In this document: positions 1 to 11,694 of the stretch, piece after piece
Numbering within the stretch: position 1 is the first letter of the stretch
Layout: each line of letters begins with the position of its first letter
Assembly (NCBI GenBank): GCA_037074615.1
Contig: CM073537.1
Span: 16,139,989-16,203,988 of the forward strand
Source of the DNA: Leucaena leucocephala
Lineage: Eukaryota > Streptophyta > Magnoliopsida > Fabales > Fabaceae
DNA: 64,000 nucleotides
Reading direction: 5' to 3'
Made by a program: the position numbers and the translations under genes
The notes under the pieces: generated by a model
Told to the model about the DNA's origin: nothing
What the model saw: only the letters and a program-made list of their open reading frames with translations
Databases searched by the model: none

Positions 1-335
1 TCTTCAATGGTTTTGCATAAAGGCTCATCATCCTCCCTCATACTCTGTTTTGATGTTTCATCCATACTTGCATCTGATTCTAACCCATCTTCTTCCCCAT
101 TGTCATCTTCTTTTTGGTCACAGTCCCTATCCACCCCTTTCAATTTATCAGCAAATGAAGGTCCACCAGTTTCATACATTGAACCTAACAAAGGCCAATT
201 GCCGCTGAGCACATTTTCACTATCAACCTTATCTCCATCGTTCTTTACCTTCTTAGAGCTGCGGAATAACAAGTCATCTTCCTCCTGCGAAGGAGGAACA
301 GTATTCTTTAGAGAGCTTGAGAGAATAATCGCCAT
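1..335 (-). mobile_element. N-terminal fragment of a DUF4283/LINE-type retroelement protein
   Basis: Reading the minus strand from an ATG at 335 gives an open frame that leaves the window at base 1 (111 codons seen). It starts MAIILSSSLKNTVPPSQEED, followed by a basic SSKKVK patch and a long acidic Asp/Glu-rich stretch. The 'PP.QEEDDLL.RSSKKVK' pattern is typical of the N-terminus of DUF4283/zinc-knuckle proteins encoded by plant non-LTR retroelements. The DUF4283 domain itself would lie outside the window. The plus-strand frame over the same bases (Ser/Pro-rich) is a shadow. The family call rests on pattern recall only. An ordinary acidic nuclear protein is the alternative. Confidence 0.45.
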
Positions 336-350
336 TCTTTAGAGAGCTTG
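303..350. repeat. 31-bp-spaced direct repeat at the 5' end of the retroelement fragment
   Basis: The 17-mer ATTCTTTAGAGAGCTTG occurs at 303-319 and again at 334-350. The second copy overlaps the start codon of the retroelement frame. It creates a second upstream ATG followed by an immediate stop, so the upstream copy is not coding. Confidence 0.7.
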
Positions 351-1474
351 CGTCGCCATTCTTAGGTTTGATTGGTAACTTAACCACTTTGATGTGCAAG
401 GCCTTTGTTTGCAACAGAGTTCGCACTTGTTGGCCCATATTTCTCAACAGTAGCCTACTCTCTAGCCATTTATTCTCATCACCTGATCATAAATAAGCTA
501 TATCCCGTTTGTTGGTAGCCTATTTTGAAAACATAAAATTAACCCAATGATTGAGTTGAAATTATAATGAGCCCACCAAGCAGGCAGGCAGCTTTTCCCG
601 GGAAGTAAACTATCTGATTCCCTGACTAGCTAGTTACTATAAACTATTTATTTTTATTTTTAACATAAAATTTATTTAATTAATTTAGATAAATTAAAAA
701 AATTTATTAAATTAATTATTTATAATTATTATACGTTAGTTTTCTTAAAATATTCTTTTTAATTTTTTGTATTTGAATAATTCTTTATAGAAATATTTTA
801 ATATGTGCAAAGATATAAAGATATTTAAAAAAAAATTATAATTTTAAGAGATAAGTAGATTGAGATTTTATATTTAAAATTAAAATAAATTATTTATCTA
901 TTTTTTATATTTAAAAAAAGATAAAATATTATTTTTGACTGATTACACAAATCTAGAAGATAGACGCCATGAGTCCATATGAGTACAATGTTCAAGTCCT
1001 TAATCCTCTTCCTCCCCGTTCCTCCTTGTGCCCCAATTATTAAGCATTAATTTACTCTTGAGCTACAAGTGGCTTTGAAGTTGTAGTGCAAAGGGTATAG
1101 ATATGTACATTTCGGCCATATGTTGATGGCCCCATTCATTTTTGTCATTTTACTACTAACATTGCACCAACCACCACCCCTTCCTTTATCTTTTTCCATC
1201 GAAGACTTCTTACATTTCGGGAAAATCAAGACAAAATCGCATCTAATTAGCAGAGTATATTAATATCACACACATGCACATATGCCCATGCTATATATTA
1301 AAATTGAATCATGACTAACTATTCCTTCTTTGAAATTTACGCACTGAATGACCCACTCTGGATCCAAGACGACAATAGCACATTCCCTTAAAACCACTAC
1401 AAGACCACGATTTCCCTTAATCACGAAAACGACACAACCCCACTGTAAAACGAAAACCAGAGAGAGATTCACCA
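351..1474. other. Non-coding AT-rich stretch
   Basis: No gene is supported here. The stretch 640-930 is very AT-rich. It carries the recurring 'ATAAATTAAAAAAATTTATTAAATTAATTATTTATAA' type of text seen near 4.3, 6.9, 8.2, 43.5 and 44.1 kb, probably remnants of one short repeat family. Bases 960-1470 are downstream of the SAMDC-like gene and may include its 3' untranslated region. Confidence 0.5.
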
Positions 1475-1666
1475 CTAGGCAGAAGAGATGCAAGTAGTCA
1501 CCACCACCTCCGCAGACAACATTTTCTTGCCCCGGTTGTTCTTCTTCGCTTTCTTGTGTGTGCGCACTGCGCATCCCACTCTCTTCGATGTGTATACCCG
1601 GTACAATACGCACCCTCCACCTGCCACCTCCTGCTTCACCACTCTCCCGCACACGTACCCCTCCAC
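1475..1666 (-). pseudogene. Out-of-frame C-terminal tail of the SAMDC-like gene
   Basis: Immediately after the stop of the SAMDC-like frame, a different frame of the minus strand reads DVEGYVCGR, later GGCVLYRVYTSKRVGCAVR. This matches the normal plant SAMDC C-terminus in layout (a 'DVKGY' motif, then 'GGSIVYQ.F', then 'TGYCGSPRSTLK'). The tail is therefore still present but separated from the main frame by a one-base-type shift near 1670. Either the gene is broken here or there is a single-base assembly error. The frame closes at 1475, which would give a protein of about 375 residues, close to family size. Confidence 0.6.
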
Positions 1667-1667
1667 G

Positions 1668-2615
1668 TCAGCATCCCACGTGGCACACCCCCTCCTCCCC
1701 TGCCTTGCACGTGACCGCCACGCTCACCTCCTTTGCTCCGAAGCACTTCACTACCTTGTTCACCAGCGCACCCTGTGACTCGGGCTTCACCTCCAAACCC
1801 ATAATTTCGTAGCTGGCGCAGCTGAATCCCTCGATGCCCCCCTCGATTCCATTCATTGAGTACCCGCAAGGATCAAACTCGTGGTCGCAGATCACGTGAC
1901 CCGGAATAATGCCCCAAATTCCGGACTTTTTGGTCATTTCGCTGACGGAAGAATCTCCTCCTTGTTTCTTGAAGAATACGGACGCCTTCTCGCGGTTCAA
2001 CCCGGTCATGCATATGTCTAAGGCAATCTCCGTCGTCGGAGTCTGATTTCCGGTCAGCGGTGAATTCCCTGTATCTTTGCAAGCAGAGTAAATGTGCCAA
2101 TTACGATTCGGAACAGCAGGATCGCCGATGACATACGCCTTGGCGTTAAGATCGCCGAAGTGTTCTTTCAGAACGGCAATCTCCTCACAGAAGCTGCGGT
2201 GAGGGGAAGGCTGGTAGGTAGGGAAGATGAAGCTCCCACGGGAATACTTCACGGCGGAAACAGAGAGTGAGAGTGATTCTGCGAGCTTCAGGATAGGCTT
2301 AATGGACAAGAGAAGCTTCGTGGTGCCACAAGTTTTAAGAATGATCTTCAGGGGATACACGAAGAGGCTCGATTCAGAGAGCACGTAAGAGTCGAGCTCC
2401 GCGTTGGAAAGCTGTGACACGAAGGTGCAGCAAGCCGGCTCGAGAATGGAATCGATCTGAGAGCGAGTCAGCGCTCGAAGGCCTTTTGCCTGAGGATCCT
2501 TGAACATCGGCGGCTCACAGAATGTAATCTCAAGACGTTTCTCGAAACCCTCAAATCCGATCGGAGATGGAGGAGAAAGATTTGCGTCACCGTAAATCGC
2601 AGGCGAAACAGCCAT
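1668..2615 (-). CDS. SAMDC: S-adenosylmethionine decarboxylase proenzyme-like, probably impaired
   Basis: Intronless coding frame of 315 residues. The family is a pyruvoyl enzyme that makes decarboxylated S-adenosylmethionine for spermidine and spermine synthesis in the cytosol. Recognisable blocks are GFEGFEKRLEI (20-30), the self-cleavage site YVLSESSLFVYP (Glu81/Ser82 in this numbering), KTCGTTKLLLS with the active-site Cys at about 96, RGSFIFP, and FDPCGYSMN. Two defects are visible. The conserved segment 'STIHVTPED' that follows GYSMN in relatives is missing (here GYSMNGIEGGIEGFSCASYE), so the histidine needed for processing in this family is absent. The frame also stops early, with the rest of the C-terminus present in another frame at 1475-1666. 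The N-terminus is about 12 residues longer than usual. The leader upstream is fully conserved. I infer a recently decayed or neofunctionalised copy. A single-base sequence error could explain the frameshift but not the missing His segment. Confidence 0.85.
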   Translation of the reverse strand: MAVSPAIYGDANLSPPSPIGFEGFEKRLEITFCEPPMFKDPQAKGLRALTRSQIDSILEPACCTFVSQLSNAELDSYVLSESSLFVYPLKIILKTCGTTKLLLSIKPILKLAESLSLSVSAVKYSRGSFIFPTYQPSPHRSFCEEIAVLKEHFGDLNAKAYVIGDPAVPNRNWHIYSACKDTGNSPLTGNQTPTTEIALDICMTGLNREKASVFFKKQGGDSSVSEMTKKSGIWGIIPGHVICDHEFDPCGYSMNGIEGGIEGFSCASYEIMGLEVKPESQGALVNKVVKCFGAKEVSVAVTCKAGEEGVCHVGC

Positions 2616-2806
2616 GGCGACAGGTTCTAGGCTTGGATTGTAGTAACTTGTTTAGATTGCTCTGTGAACGGCTTATTCAGGAAGATTGAAAGAGTAGCGT
2701 ACTCCGAATTGCTTTAAGGAAAGAACATAAAAATTAAAAAAAAAAAGAAAACGGAAATCTGAAGTTCTAGTCTACTGGTACATCGGCATTCTAGAATCGT
2801 ATCATA

Positions 2807-3060
2807 TCAGGATGGCTTCCTCATGCACTGCAAGTATTAAAAAGAAAAAAAAAATCAAAGGAGAAATCAAAAGCAGGGACGAAGAAGAAGATCATTTCAG
2901 GAATCGGGGAAGTGAATGAACTTACGTTGGAGTAAGCAGTAGATTGGAACTTCTCAATGCCACCGTTGGGTCGAACGTCTTCAATTCTGTAGCCAAGGGG
3001 AGCTTCGTAGAATAAGGAACTACTACTGCTAGACTTTTTTTTCCCACCTTTGATCTCCAT
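2807..3060 (-). CDS. Conserved-peptide upstream ORF of SAMDC (spliced, 51 codons)
   Basis: This is the small uORF of the plant SAMDC leader. Coding exon 1 is 3060-2926 (45 codons, MEIKGGKKKSSSSSS... then YEAPLGYRIEDVRP). A 98-bp intron (2925-2828, GTAAG...CAG) follows, then exon 2, 2827-2807, encoding CMRKPS and a stop. The peptide matches the family consensus throughout, including the terminal YSNC.RKPS. In plants this peptide stalls ribosomes and lowers translation of the main frame when polyamines are high. It overlaps the tiny uORF by one base and ends about 190 bases before the SAMDC start. Its conservation contrasts with the damaged enzyme frame. Confidence 0.93.
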
Positions 3061-3068
3061 TACAACAT
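3060..3068 (-). promoter_or_regulatory. Tiny uORF (ATG TTG TAA) of the SAMDC leader
   Basis: The minus strand reads ATGTTGTAATGG: a three-codon uORF whose stop codon shares its last A with the ATG of the small uORF. This one-base overlap is the hallmark of plant SAMDC leaders. Initiation at the tiny uORF bypasses the repressive small uORF when polyamines are low. Confidence 0.9.
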
Positions 3069-3345
3069 TCACGTAAGCTTCTGCAAAACACGAAAGCTTT
3101 TCTATGGGATCGATTTAACTCTGAAAGTCCACCAGAATCGTATTTTACCCCGGCGAAAGAAAACTGTAGAAAATAGGGAAACGGAGATGCCGAGATTATG
3201 GGCAAGAATCGGAAGAGGAAAAATAGGAAAACAAAGAAGCAATAGAAATACAAGACTTACGGCGGCGGTGGAAGAAGAAGAAGAAGCTCCTGGAGAGTGA
3301 AAGTTATAGACTGAGATTCTGAAGAGACGGAGGAACAAAAGGGCA
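3069..3345 (-). promoter_or_regulatory. SAMDC 5' leader with an intron, and proximal promoter
   Basis: On the minus strand a donor at 3260 (CCG|GTAAGTCT) and an acceptor at 3081 (TTTTGCAG|AAGCTTACG) define a 180-bp intron that places the tiny uORF 13 bases into the next exon. The first leader exon lies at about 3261-3340. Introns in the leader are usual for plant SAMDC genes. No TATA box was confidently placed. Confidence 0.65.
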
Positions 3346-3375
3346 GATTTTGTGGACAGGGAAGGAGGCTGAAAG

Positions 3376-4179
3376 TAGGGCTGTGCATCAAGCCCATAGT
3401 CTCTGTTCAGCCCGCAATAAAAATAATCTTATTTAGCCCGATAAATATAAAATAAGACTAGGTATCGAGTTATAAAATTAAGCCTATATTTTTTTTGGGC
3501 TAGGCATCGGACAGGGGGTTGCCCTGCCCTGCCCTACCCATGAGCACCACTTCTTTTATTTTTTTTACTTTTCCCCCTAAATACTATACTTATAAGGGAG
3601 AATATGATAGTTACTGATGACTAGAGGGTTATTTAAAAAATATGAGTAGTTAAGTAGGTAAGTTGTATCTTTTAATATTTATAACTATATTAATTTTTTC
3701 TTTTTTTAACTTTGTTAATCATCATATGATTACATTACAAATTATAATTGTTTATTTTATTTTTTTCAGATGCTTAATATTTGTCAACATTAGGGAGATT
3801 GATGCAAAACTTCAATTGCAAATTACTTAGACTTCAAGGCTTTTTTTTACATGCAATGTGTTTCAAGAATTTAATTATTATATTTTTGTTGCTTTATTTT
3901 TAGTGAATTATGGATATTATTTAAGTTTTAAAGACATATGAATATGATATTATTTTATAAGTTCATAATTGCAGGTTTTTTTTTACAACATGAGCATAGC
4001 ATTAAAACTTGGGCATACCCAGCCCGCTTATGCCCAGCCCACCCATACCCAGCCTAAAATAATTAGGGTTTTTACCGGGTAGGGCCGGGCATTGGGCTTC
4101 AAAATGTAACCTATATTTTTTTTGGACAGGGCACCGGGCACGGGGCAATCGTACCCAACCTTACCCATGCACACCCCTA
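3376..4179. mobile_element. Non-autonomous hAT-type transposon with 8-bp target duplication
   Basis: The ends are imperfect inverted repeats (left TAGGGCTGTGCATC, right reads TAGGGGTGTGCATG on the other strand). The element is flanked by a perfect 8-bp direct repeat GCTGAAAG at 3368-3375 and 4180-4187, as expected for hAT elements. The sub-terminal zones are GC-rich runs of 'GCCCAGCCC/CCTGCCC' motifs and the core is AT-rich. No transposase frame is present in the 804 bp. The element sits just upstream of the SAMDC leader, in its promoter zone. Confidence 0.85.
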
Positions 4180-4187
4180 GCTGAAAG

Positions 4188-7100
4188 GACCTATTTATAG
4201 GAGCAATTAAGGGCGGGTGGCACTCAAGTCTGTTTGTTAAATCAGGGAAAATGTATTGCATAGGCATGATTTTAGGAAAGTTGAATAATAATTTAAAATT
4301 TCAAACATACTACCCCAATCTTTAATATAAGATATATTTAATTCATTTAGATAGATTAAAAAAACTAATTAAATAAATTATTTATAATAATTATATATTT
4401 AGTTAAGTTAATTATTTATAAAGATTGTATTTTATTTTTCTTAAAATAGTCTCTTTAGTTATATATATTTGAATTAACTTTAATAAAAATATCTTAATAC
4501 GTACAATTATATAGAAATATTTTAGAAAAAAAATTATAATTTTAAAAGATATAATAGATTAAGTATTATATTTAGATTAAAATAATTTTTTCTTCTAGCT
4601 TTAATATTTAAGATAGAAAAGAGTATTTAGTTTAATTATGTCTCGAGTAATATGCCTTTGTAGATTTTATTAAATTAAAATCTCTGTTTTTTTAAATAAC
4701 AGTAAAGTTTTGTTCCAAATTAAAATGGAATAATACATACTAGTGGCGTTTACAAGTATCATTTCCACATAAATCAATACCAAAGCTTTTTACTGACGTC
4801 AAACTGCATATGCATTTATAAACGATGGTATGTATTCTTGTGATTGAATATTAGTATAAGGAATGAGATTTGTAAGATAAAATTAAATTTGTGTTTTGAA
4901 AGAAAAAAAACAGAAGTTTTAAAATGAGTTTTGACCTAAATTTTAGTTTAGAAAATTTTTAAAATAAATAGCTATATTTATCTAAAAGGTCTTTTGGACT
5001 AAATCATGGTTTATAATCAAGATTTTGGATAAGCTACTAAAACTAGTTTTTGGAATAGTAAAAGAACTTATAAACTATCCAATTATTATTTTATCTTTAT
5101 TTTTTTTCACATACTCTCTCTTCTCTTATCTTCTCCCTCTTCTCTCTTCTTCTTTATGCTTCAGCTCCGCCTCCGTCGTCCTCTTTTCCTCTGTCTATGA
5201 TCATCGTCGTCGTCGCTGGGAGAGAGGAGCATCATCATCACCGGAGAGAAAACAGACTTCACGGAGGAGGGTCTCTATCACTATTGCATCTTCTCCTCTG
5301 TTTGTGCGCAAAAATATTGTCGCACATGTCGACGTCGGGGCTTGTCATTGTTGGTGGAGGTCGTGCTCTATATGTACCGTTGTCTTCATTAGTGGAGAGA
5401 CAGGAGAGAGAGAAAAAAGAAAATATTTTTTTTATAAAATCATACTATTTCTGATAATTTATCAACTATAAAAATCCTTCTCATAATAACTATCTAAATA
5501 TTTATTTATTTATAATTATTTTTTTATAAACTTTTTTTTATTTTTTTTTAAATTTCATAAGCTAATTTTTAAAATCATATTTAAATCGCCCTAGATCATG
5601 ATGAACTTTGAATCCTTGATGGGGAAAAGATTCGTGGAAGAGAATGAAACGTTACAAATAAATAATTAGAGCGCGTGGGAAGTGAAAGTGAAGAAAAAAC
5701 AAAAAGTGGGATGAGGAAGGCATGAATTAAGATTAGATTAGAGGCAAGGAGAGGGGCATGTATGGAAGTGAGTGTGGGCCCTCCCAAATTCGATTCAAGT
5801 AAAGCATCTTTTTCTTTTAAATATATCTTTAAACTATTTTAAATTTGAGACTAATCTCTTTAACATTTAAAATGTACAGAATTTTTGTCCCTTCTAATGA
5901 ATGCGTTTCCTGAGGCCAAAATTTATATTCTCCTTCTCATGGTATGATACTGTTTACTATCTTAAATAATAACTTTATTAAAATGATTGCTCAGTATATA
6001 AATATCTTATTAAATGAAATTTAGGGAGGGATAGACTTAACCCACAAGAGAGGTTCCAAATATAATCCAAACCACATGGAGGGATTTATCTAGGCTCACC
6101 TTATATATGCTTCTCTTTATTAACTTATTTATAAAAATAAATAATTATTTCACACATACTTCTTTGGTAAAGAGAGTTAGGGAGTTTATTTTGATCATAA
6201 ATATAATATATCAATTCATTCAAATTTATATATATTTTTTAAATTATCTCTATTTTATTGTATATATCAAAGAGATTTTCATCAAAAGAAAAGTAAATTT
6301 TAAAGAGACCAACACCAATATTTTCTGACAAGTACTTACTCTAAGAGTGTCATGTCATTTGAACTCTATCTAATTAAAATATAACAACTCAGCTGATGAC
6401 TTATAAAAAAATTCATGATTTATTTTAGTTTTAAGAAAAATAAATATTTTAATTTGAAAAAATAAAATCTCATTTCAACTAAATTAAGAGGTTTATATTT
6501 TTTTAAAAATAAAACATAATATGATTGGTTTCACATGAATCATCAGCTAACTATGATTAAAATTTGTAAGTTGTTATATTTTAATTGGATAGAGTTTATT
6601 TGACGTGACACTTCTAGAGTATATAAGTATTTCTTATTTTTTTTACAAATAATAAATTTAACTAATTTTATTAATATCTACAAATTAAATATTTAACTCA
6701 TACATTAAGAATTAAGAATAGAAGGGAATATATAATCAATCAAGTGTAATATGTATAAATTAAATTGAGATAAAGAATCTTCGCACATCATCGATATAAT
6801 TCAAGGGTAAAATAATTGGATTAATGTATGTTTTAATGGATAGCCCCGATGAATATCGATATATATTATTATCTCTTATTCTTAATATAAAGTTTATTTA
6901 ACTAATTTAAGTAGATTAAAAAAATTATTTAAATTAATTATTTATAATAATTATATGTTGGTTTCTCTAAATATCCCTTTAATCATGATGCATGTGAACC
7001 ATCCTTAATAATTTTTTTTTTAATATATATAATCATGGAAAGATATTTTAGAAAAAAATTATAATTTTAAGAGATAAAATAAATTGATATTTTATATTTA

Positions 7101-10100
7101 AAATAAAATAGAGTAATTGATTCTACTATGTCAAAAAGCATCGTTACCAATTGCCATTGATGCGGAGAAAAGGTGGTTCAGGGTACGCCCCAGACCAAAA
7201 GCGGGTAAAAGATTACTCAATTTTTATTTGTCTTCCAAACCTATTCCTCCATTATATATTATATATTGCCTTTTTCTTTTATTTTTTCAGCTTGACTCAA
7301 TTCATATCCAAAGTCCAATCCCACGCTTTTCCCTTTTTTTCATATCACCTTAGTGTGATCCCCATCTTAATGTTAGAAAATAAGATAGGAGAAGAGGGAA
7401 CTTACCCGGTTTAGATCGGGTCGGATTAACTAAACTAAGGTTGGAACAACATATGTATTAAGAGAGAGAGAGGGAGTGAGATAAACAAAAAACTTAACGG
7501 TTATTTAGGACGAGAGATAACTAATTGATGAACCCTCCATAAGTCTAAGATATTCTCACAATATATATTGATTGATTGTGATAGATTTATCACAATCTCT
7601 TCAATATTTTAATTAATGAAATAATATATGATTTGGATTCAAACACATTAAATCAAATAATAAATTCAGGAGATCTTATAATAATTAAATCCTAATTTAA
7701 TTTTAAAATATGATTTCAATTTAAATATATTAAATCAAATCATATATTTGCAATATCTAGAATAAAATTTCTTATTTAATTTATATTATATTTTATTCAG
7801 TAAATATTCTCATTAAATATTCCTACCTATCAAGGGTAGAATTGTAATACAATACTCCTTCAATCTTTAATATAAGACATAATTTATAATATAAATTACA
7901 CTAATAAACTATATTTTATATTAAAGAATGGAAGAGTACATTATATTATATATATAACACATTATATTTCTAATATAGTTAAAAAATTGAAACATAATAG
8001 ATTTTTTTTCCAAACCATGAAAATGACTACCATTTCAAAAACCAAAAATAAAAATTAAGTGTGGTATTTTTAATTTATTAATTTATTATCTTATAGCTGC
8101 AAATTAAACAAATTAATTTGTGTGTCCTATGCGCTTGTATTACTTTACATTATTACTATTTATCCAATACTTAATATAAGACATATTTAATTAAATTGAT
8201 TAGATTAAAAAAAATAATTAAATTAGTTAATGTAACATATTTTTTTAAAATACTATAATTATTTTTCTTAACTCTCTCCCTCTCTCTTTTATTTGGTTAT
8301 TATTGGGGGTGTATTGATATGGGCAATTTAAGAAAGAGATGATAAATACAGAAAATAAATTTTATATTTATGACTAATATTAACTCCCTGATTAAGTTCT
8401 ATATTAAAAATTAGAGGGGTATTATTTAATTAACTGCATAAGTGGAAGAGAATACAATTATGATTTGCTGACCTTGTGCATCTGCAAAGGTGAAACGAAA
8501 TGAAATGGCTCCATATGGTGGCTCATTTTCAAGATTTAGGGCATAATAAAAGCGAAACCAAGGATTCACCATTTTGTGGATTAGGGAATCTAAACTAATA
8601 TTTTCCCTTCTCACTCCTCAAAATAATTGTCATTTACTATTATAATTTATAATTTAATTCTTCCTAGTCAATGAACTGGTATATAAAAAATACACACCCC
8701 ACTTGAATGATTATATTTTAAGATTTCACAAATATTAAAATTAAAAAAATAAGGAGCTTGGTTGGGGGAAATAGCTACTTAGCTAGGGAGAATGACATTT
8801 GGATTTATTGCAAAAGAATTATTAGTATTTAGATTCATTAAGAATATGATCTATTTGAAATGGACAATTATGATATACTATATTAATAACTTTTTTAAAA
8901 GAATGGACCAAAGTATATTAACAATTTTTTCGCAAGAGACCCAAATTAAATCATTCTCCCCAAGTTCTAAAAAAACTAAAATGAATCAATTCTAGTTGAT
9001 TGATTCATTAGAAGGCATAAATTTATGGGGAATTATAATCTTAGAGATGTGGGAGAAATACTTACATACTTAGCAGTATAATCAAAATACAATAACTCAC
9101 TGATAGTTTATCTAAAAAAAATTTAACATTTATTTTATTTTTAAGAAAAAATAAACCTTTTAATTTGGTTTAGATGAGTTTTTATTTTTTACAAATTTAA
9201 AGGTTTATTTTTTTTAATAATAAAATAAAATATGAATTATTTCAGAGGAGCCATCTGCTAATTATAATTAAAATACATTGAGTTGTTACATTTTGATTAA
9301 ATAAAATTCAGATGACATTTTAATCTTAGAATATGTAAGTATTCCTCCTAAAACATTTCATTTGCTTCCAGTTAAATTTTTGAAAGGTCAAATATATATA
9401 TATTTAAAAACATGATTTTTTAAATTATATCCATTATAAAATTTAATAAGTGTTTGTCAGCTTCTCAAATAAAATTATAGTCTTTATTCTTTAAAAATTA
9501 AAAAAAAAATACAGTCTTTGATTCTTAACGTTTAATACTTCACAAGTGAAGATTAATCTCTGTCCCGAAAAGAAAACATTATTATTTTCTTGTTTGACTT
9601 GAATTTGAACATACTTTCAATATCATATAACATAATTTTTATTAAAAGATAAAACAAATTTCTTTTAATTATTTATACTGAAAAATTTATGACAAGGAAT
9701 TTCACTCTTATGCAAAAGACATAAATAAATTTTATTTAACCAAAATTGGAAGAGTATAATTCTAATATTCAATATTTATTATCTCACTTTCAAAGGTATT
9801 TTTTATTTTTTATGATTATATTTTTGAACTTTTAGTAAATTATTTATGTTTAATTATAAGGTTCAAATTTTTCTACCTAACTAATTTTTGCGGTCCATCC
9901 ACACGTACAAAACATTTCTAAAGCTGCATGGAGGTGATGGGGAATCTAAAGACAACTAATATATGTCTGTATTTTATAAAGAATCTGGAAAATAAACTAT
10001 ACTATTTAATAATTTTTTGACAGGCTATTTAATAATTTTTAGTTTGTACTAATTAATAGGATGGTTAGCCTACAAAGATTCCAAAACACAAATCCAGGTC

Positions 10101-11143
10101 CTTAGCTAATTAATAAATAAATTGATTGGGATTTTGTGTGGAACACCCCCAAGAAAATCCACAAATCAATCACATTTTAAAAAAAGAGAAAATTAATTTA
10201 GAATTTTTTTATGAGCCATGATATATGCATCATTATTGGGTAGATTCTAAGTTGTTATCCATTTTAAAGATTCTTGTTTGGAGAAGACTAAGCACCCACT
10301 AGAGGCAGTCAGAGAGATTGAGCATGCTTGTTAATTATAAACAAATCGATAACAAGAGTTGGATCGGACCGAAGTTACTAGAAAGAGAAAAACAAATCTT
10401 GTTCAAATGGATAGAACAAATCTTCGCACAGTCTTCATTATTTTAATTTTTGTTAGAATAATAGTTTTAAAATGTATAAACAATTTTTAGTAGATAGTTA
10501 TGGGGGCACCTTTCATTTGGTTAATTGGTTGATGTACAGACCTCAATGTGACACATAAATTATTAATTTGTAGAGATTAGTTTATTTGTTTAATATGCAT
10601 GGAGGTGGCGGCGAGCGAATTAATTAGCCTGCAGCTCACCGACGTACTTACTTCTCCTGGTTTCTTTTATAAGATGTTTATGTCCAAAATCAATTCTCAA
10701 ACTATATACTCAAACATACACTATATAAAACTTTTAATATTTTTTATAATACATTCTCGCAATTTTAACGAGTATTAACTATTTTTTTATACATATCTAT
10801 ATTTCATGAAGGTAGAGAGTAAAAATTAATAGTATTAAGTTTTAATATGTTTAATAAGAATAATATTAAAAATTATTTAAATTTAAAAATAAATTTAATA
10901 CTTTTATTACATGTCAATAAGTTAGAAATGTCTTGTACACTCTATTTTAGTCCTATTTATAAGGTAATAAGGAAAATATTTTTTTCCCATATTCATGAGT
11001 TAAATTATTAAATTTTGCATATGAATATACAATTTTATTCATAATTTAGTATTATATTGACTTTATTCTTATTGGTACATTAATGTATATTAAATAAGGA
11101 TAAATATAAAAAGTTATTGAATTTTAAGGCAGAATTAATAAAT
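4188..11143. other. Gene-free AT-rich intergenic DNA
   Basis: No coding signal stands out over these 7 kb; the open frames are short and low-complexity. Short AT-rich repeat text recurs at about 4.3-4.6, 6.9-7.1 and 8.16-8.3 kb. A block at 7372-7860 starts TGTTAGAAAA and could be a decayed solo LTR, but no matching end or target duplication was found. Confidence 0.5.
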
Positions 11144-11694
11144 AAGTAAAGGAGCAATCAGCACTCCGAACTAAGTTTAGAAGTATAAATAACACCATAA
11201 AGTATTTAAAGATACAATCAGTATCCCAAATTAATTTTAAAGGTACAATTAACACCCTAAAATATTTAAATTATTATAATTTTGCCCATTCGCTAACAAA
11301 AATATAATTTTTTTTTATACATGCCATATAAACTTTTTATTTCGATAAATTATTATTTAAAATGCTACATGTGTAATATTTTAATAAATTATACTAAATA
11401 AATTATAGAATTTATTAATATTCATATATGAATTCTTTACAATGTCAATTTTAAAGTTTATTCAGTATTTTTTTTTAAATAATATGGCACATGTGACCTT
11501 TTAAATAATAATTTATTAAAATAAAAAACTTATATGACATGTATCAGACAAAAATTTGTGTTTCTGTCAATGAAAAGGTATAATTGTACTAATTTAAATA
11601 CTTTATGGTACTGGTCGCACCTCCAAATAGAACCCTCAAATACTTTAGGGTGTTCTTCTAAAATTAGTTTAGGGTGCTAGATGCACCTTTACCT
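11144..11694. mobile_element. Foldback miniature element, copy 1 (Mutator-like, 9-bp TSD)
   Basis: The element is 551 bp with long inverted ends: left AAGTAAAGGAGCAATCAGCA, right (other strand) AGGTAAAGGTGCATCTAGCA. A perfect 9-bp direct repeat TTAATAAAT flanks it (11135-11143 and 11695-11703). Internal text such as 'CACCCTAAAATATTTAAATT' and 'AATTTAAATACTTTATGG' is also arranged as an inverted repeat. It shares ends and body with copies at 45307 and 49483. It has no coding capacity. Confidence 0.85.

Noticed and set aside
7..342. 111-codon plus-strand Ser-rich open frame
   Set aside because: It is the shadow of the minus-strand acidic frame, whose KKVK and Asp/Glu-rich composition is more protein-like.
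1488..1812. Plus-strand frames over the SAMDC 3' end
   Set aside because: They are antisense to a recognised gene, His/Pro/Ser-rich and without a domain.
5025..5471. 148-codon plus-strand frame (hydrophobic then Arg/Ser-rich)
   Set aside because: Low-complexity CT- and GA-rich DNA gives artificial hydrophobic and basic runs. There is no family resemblance.
7372..7860. Possible solo LTR starting TGTTAG
   Set aside because: No matching CA end with a 5-bp target duplication could be found.
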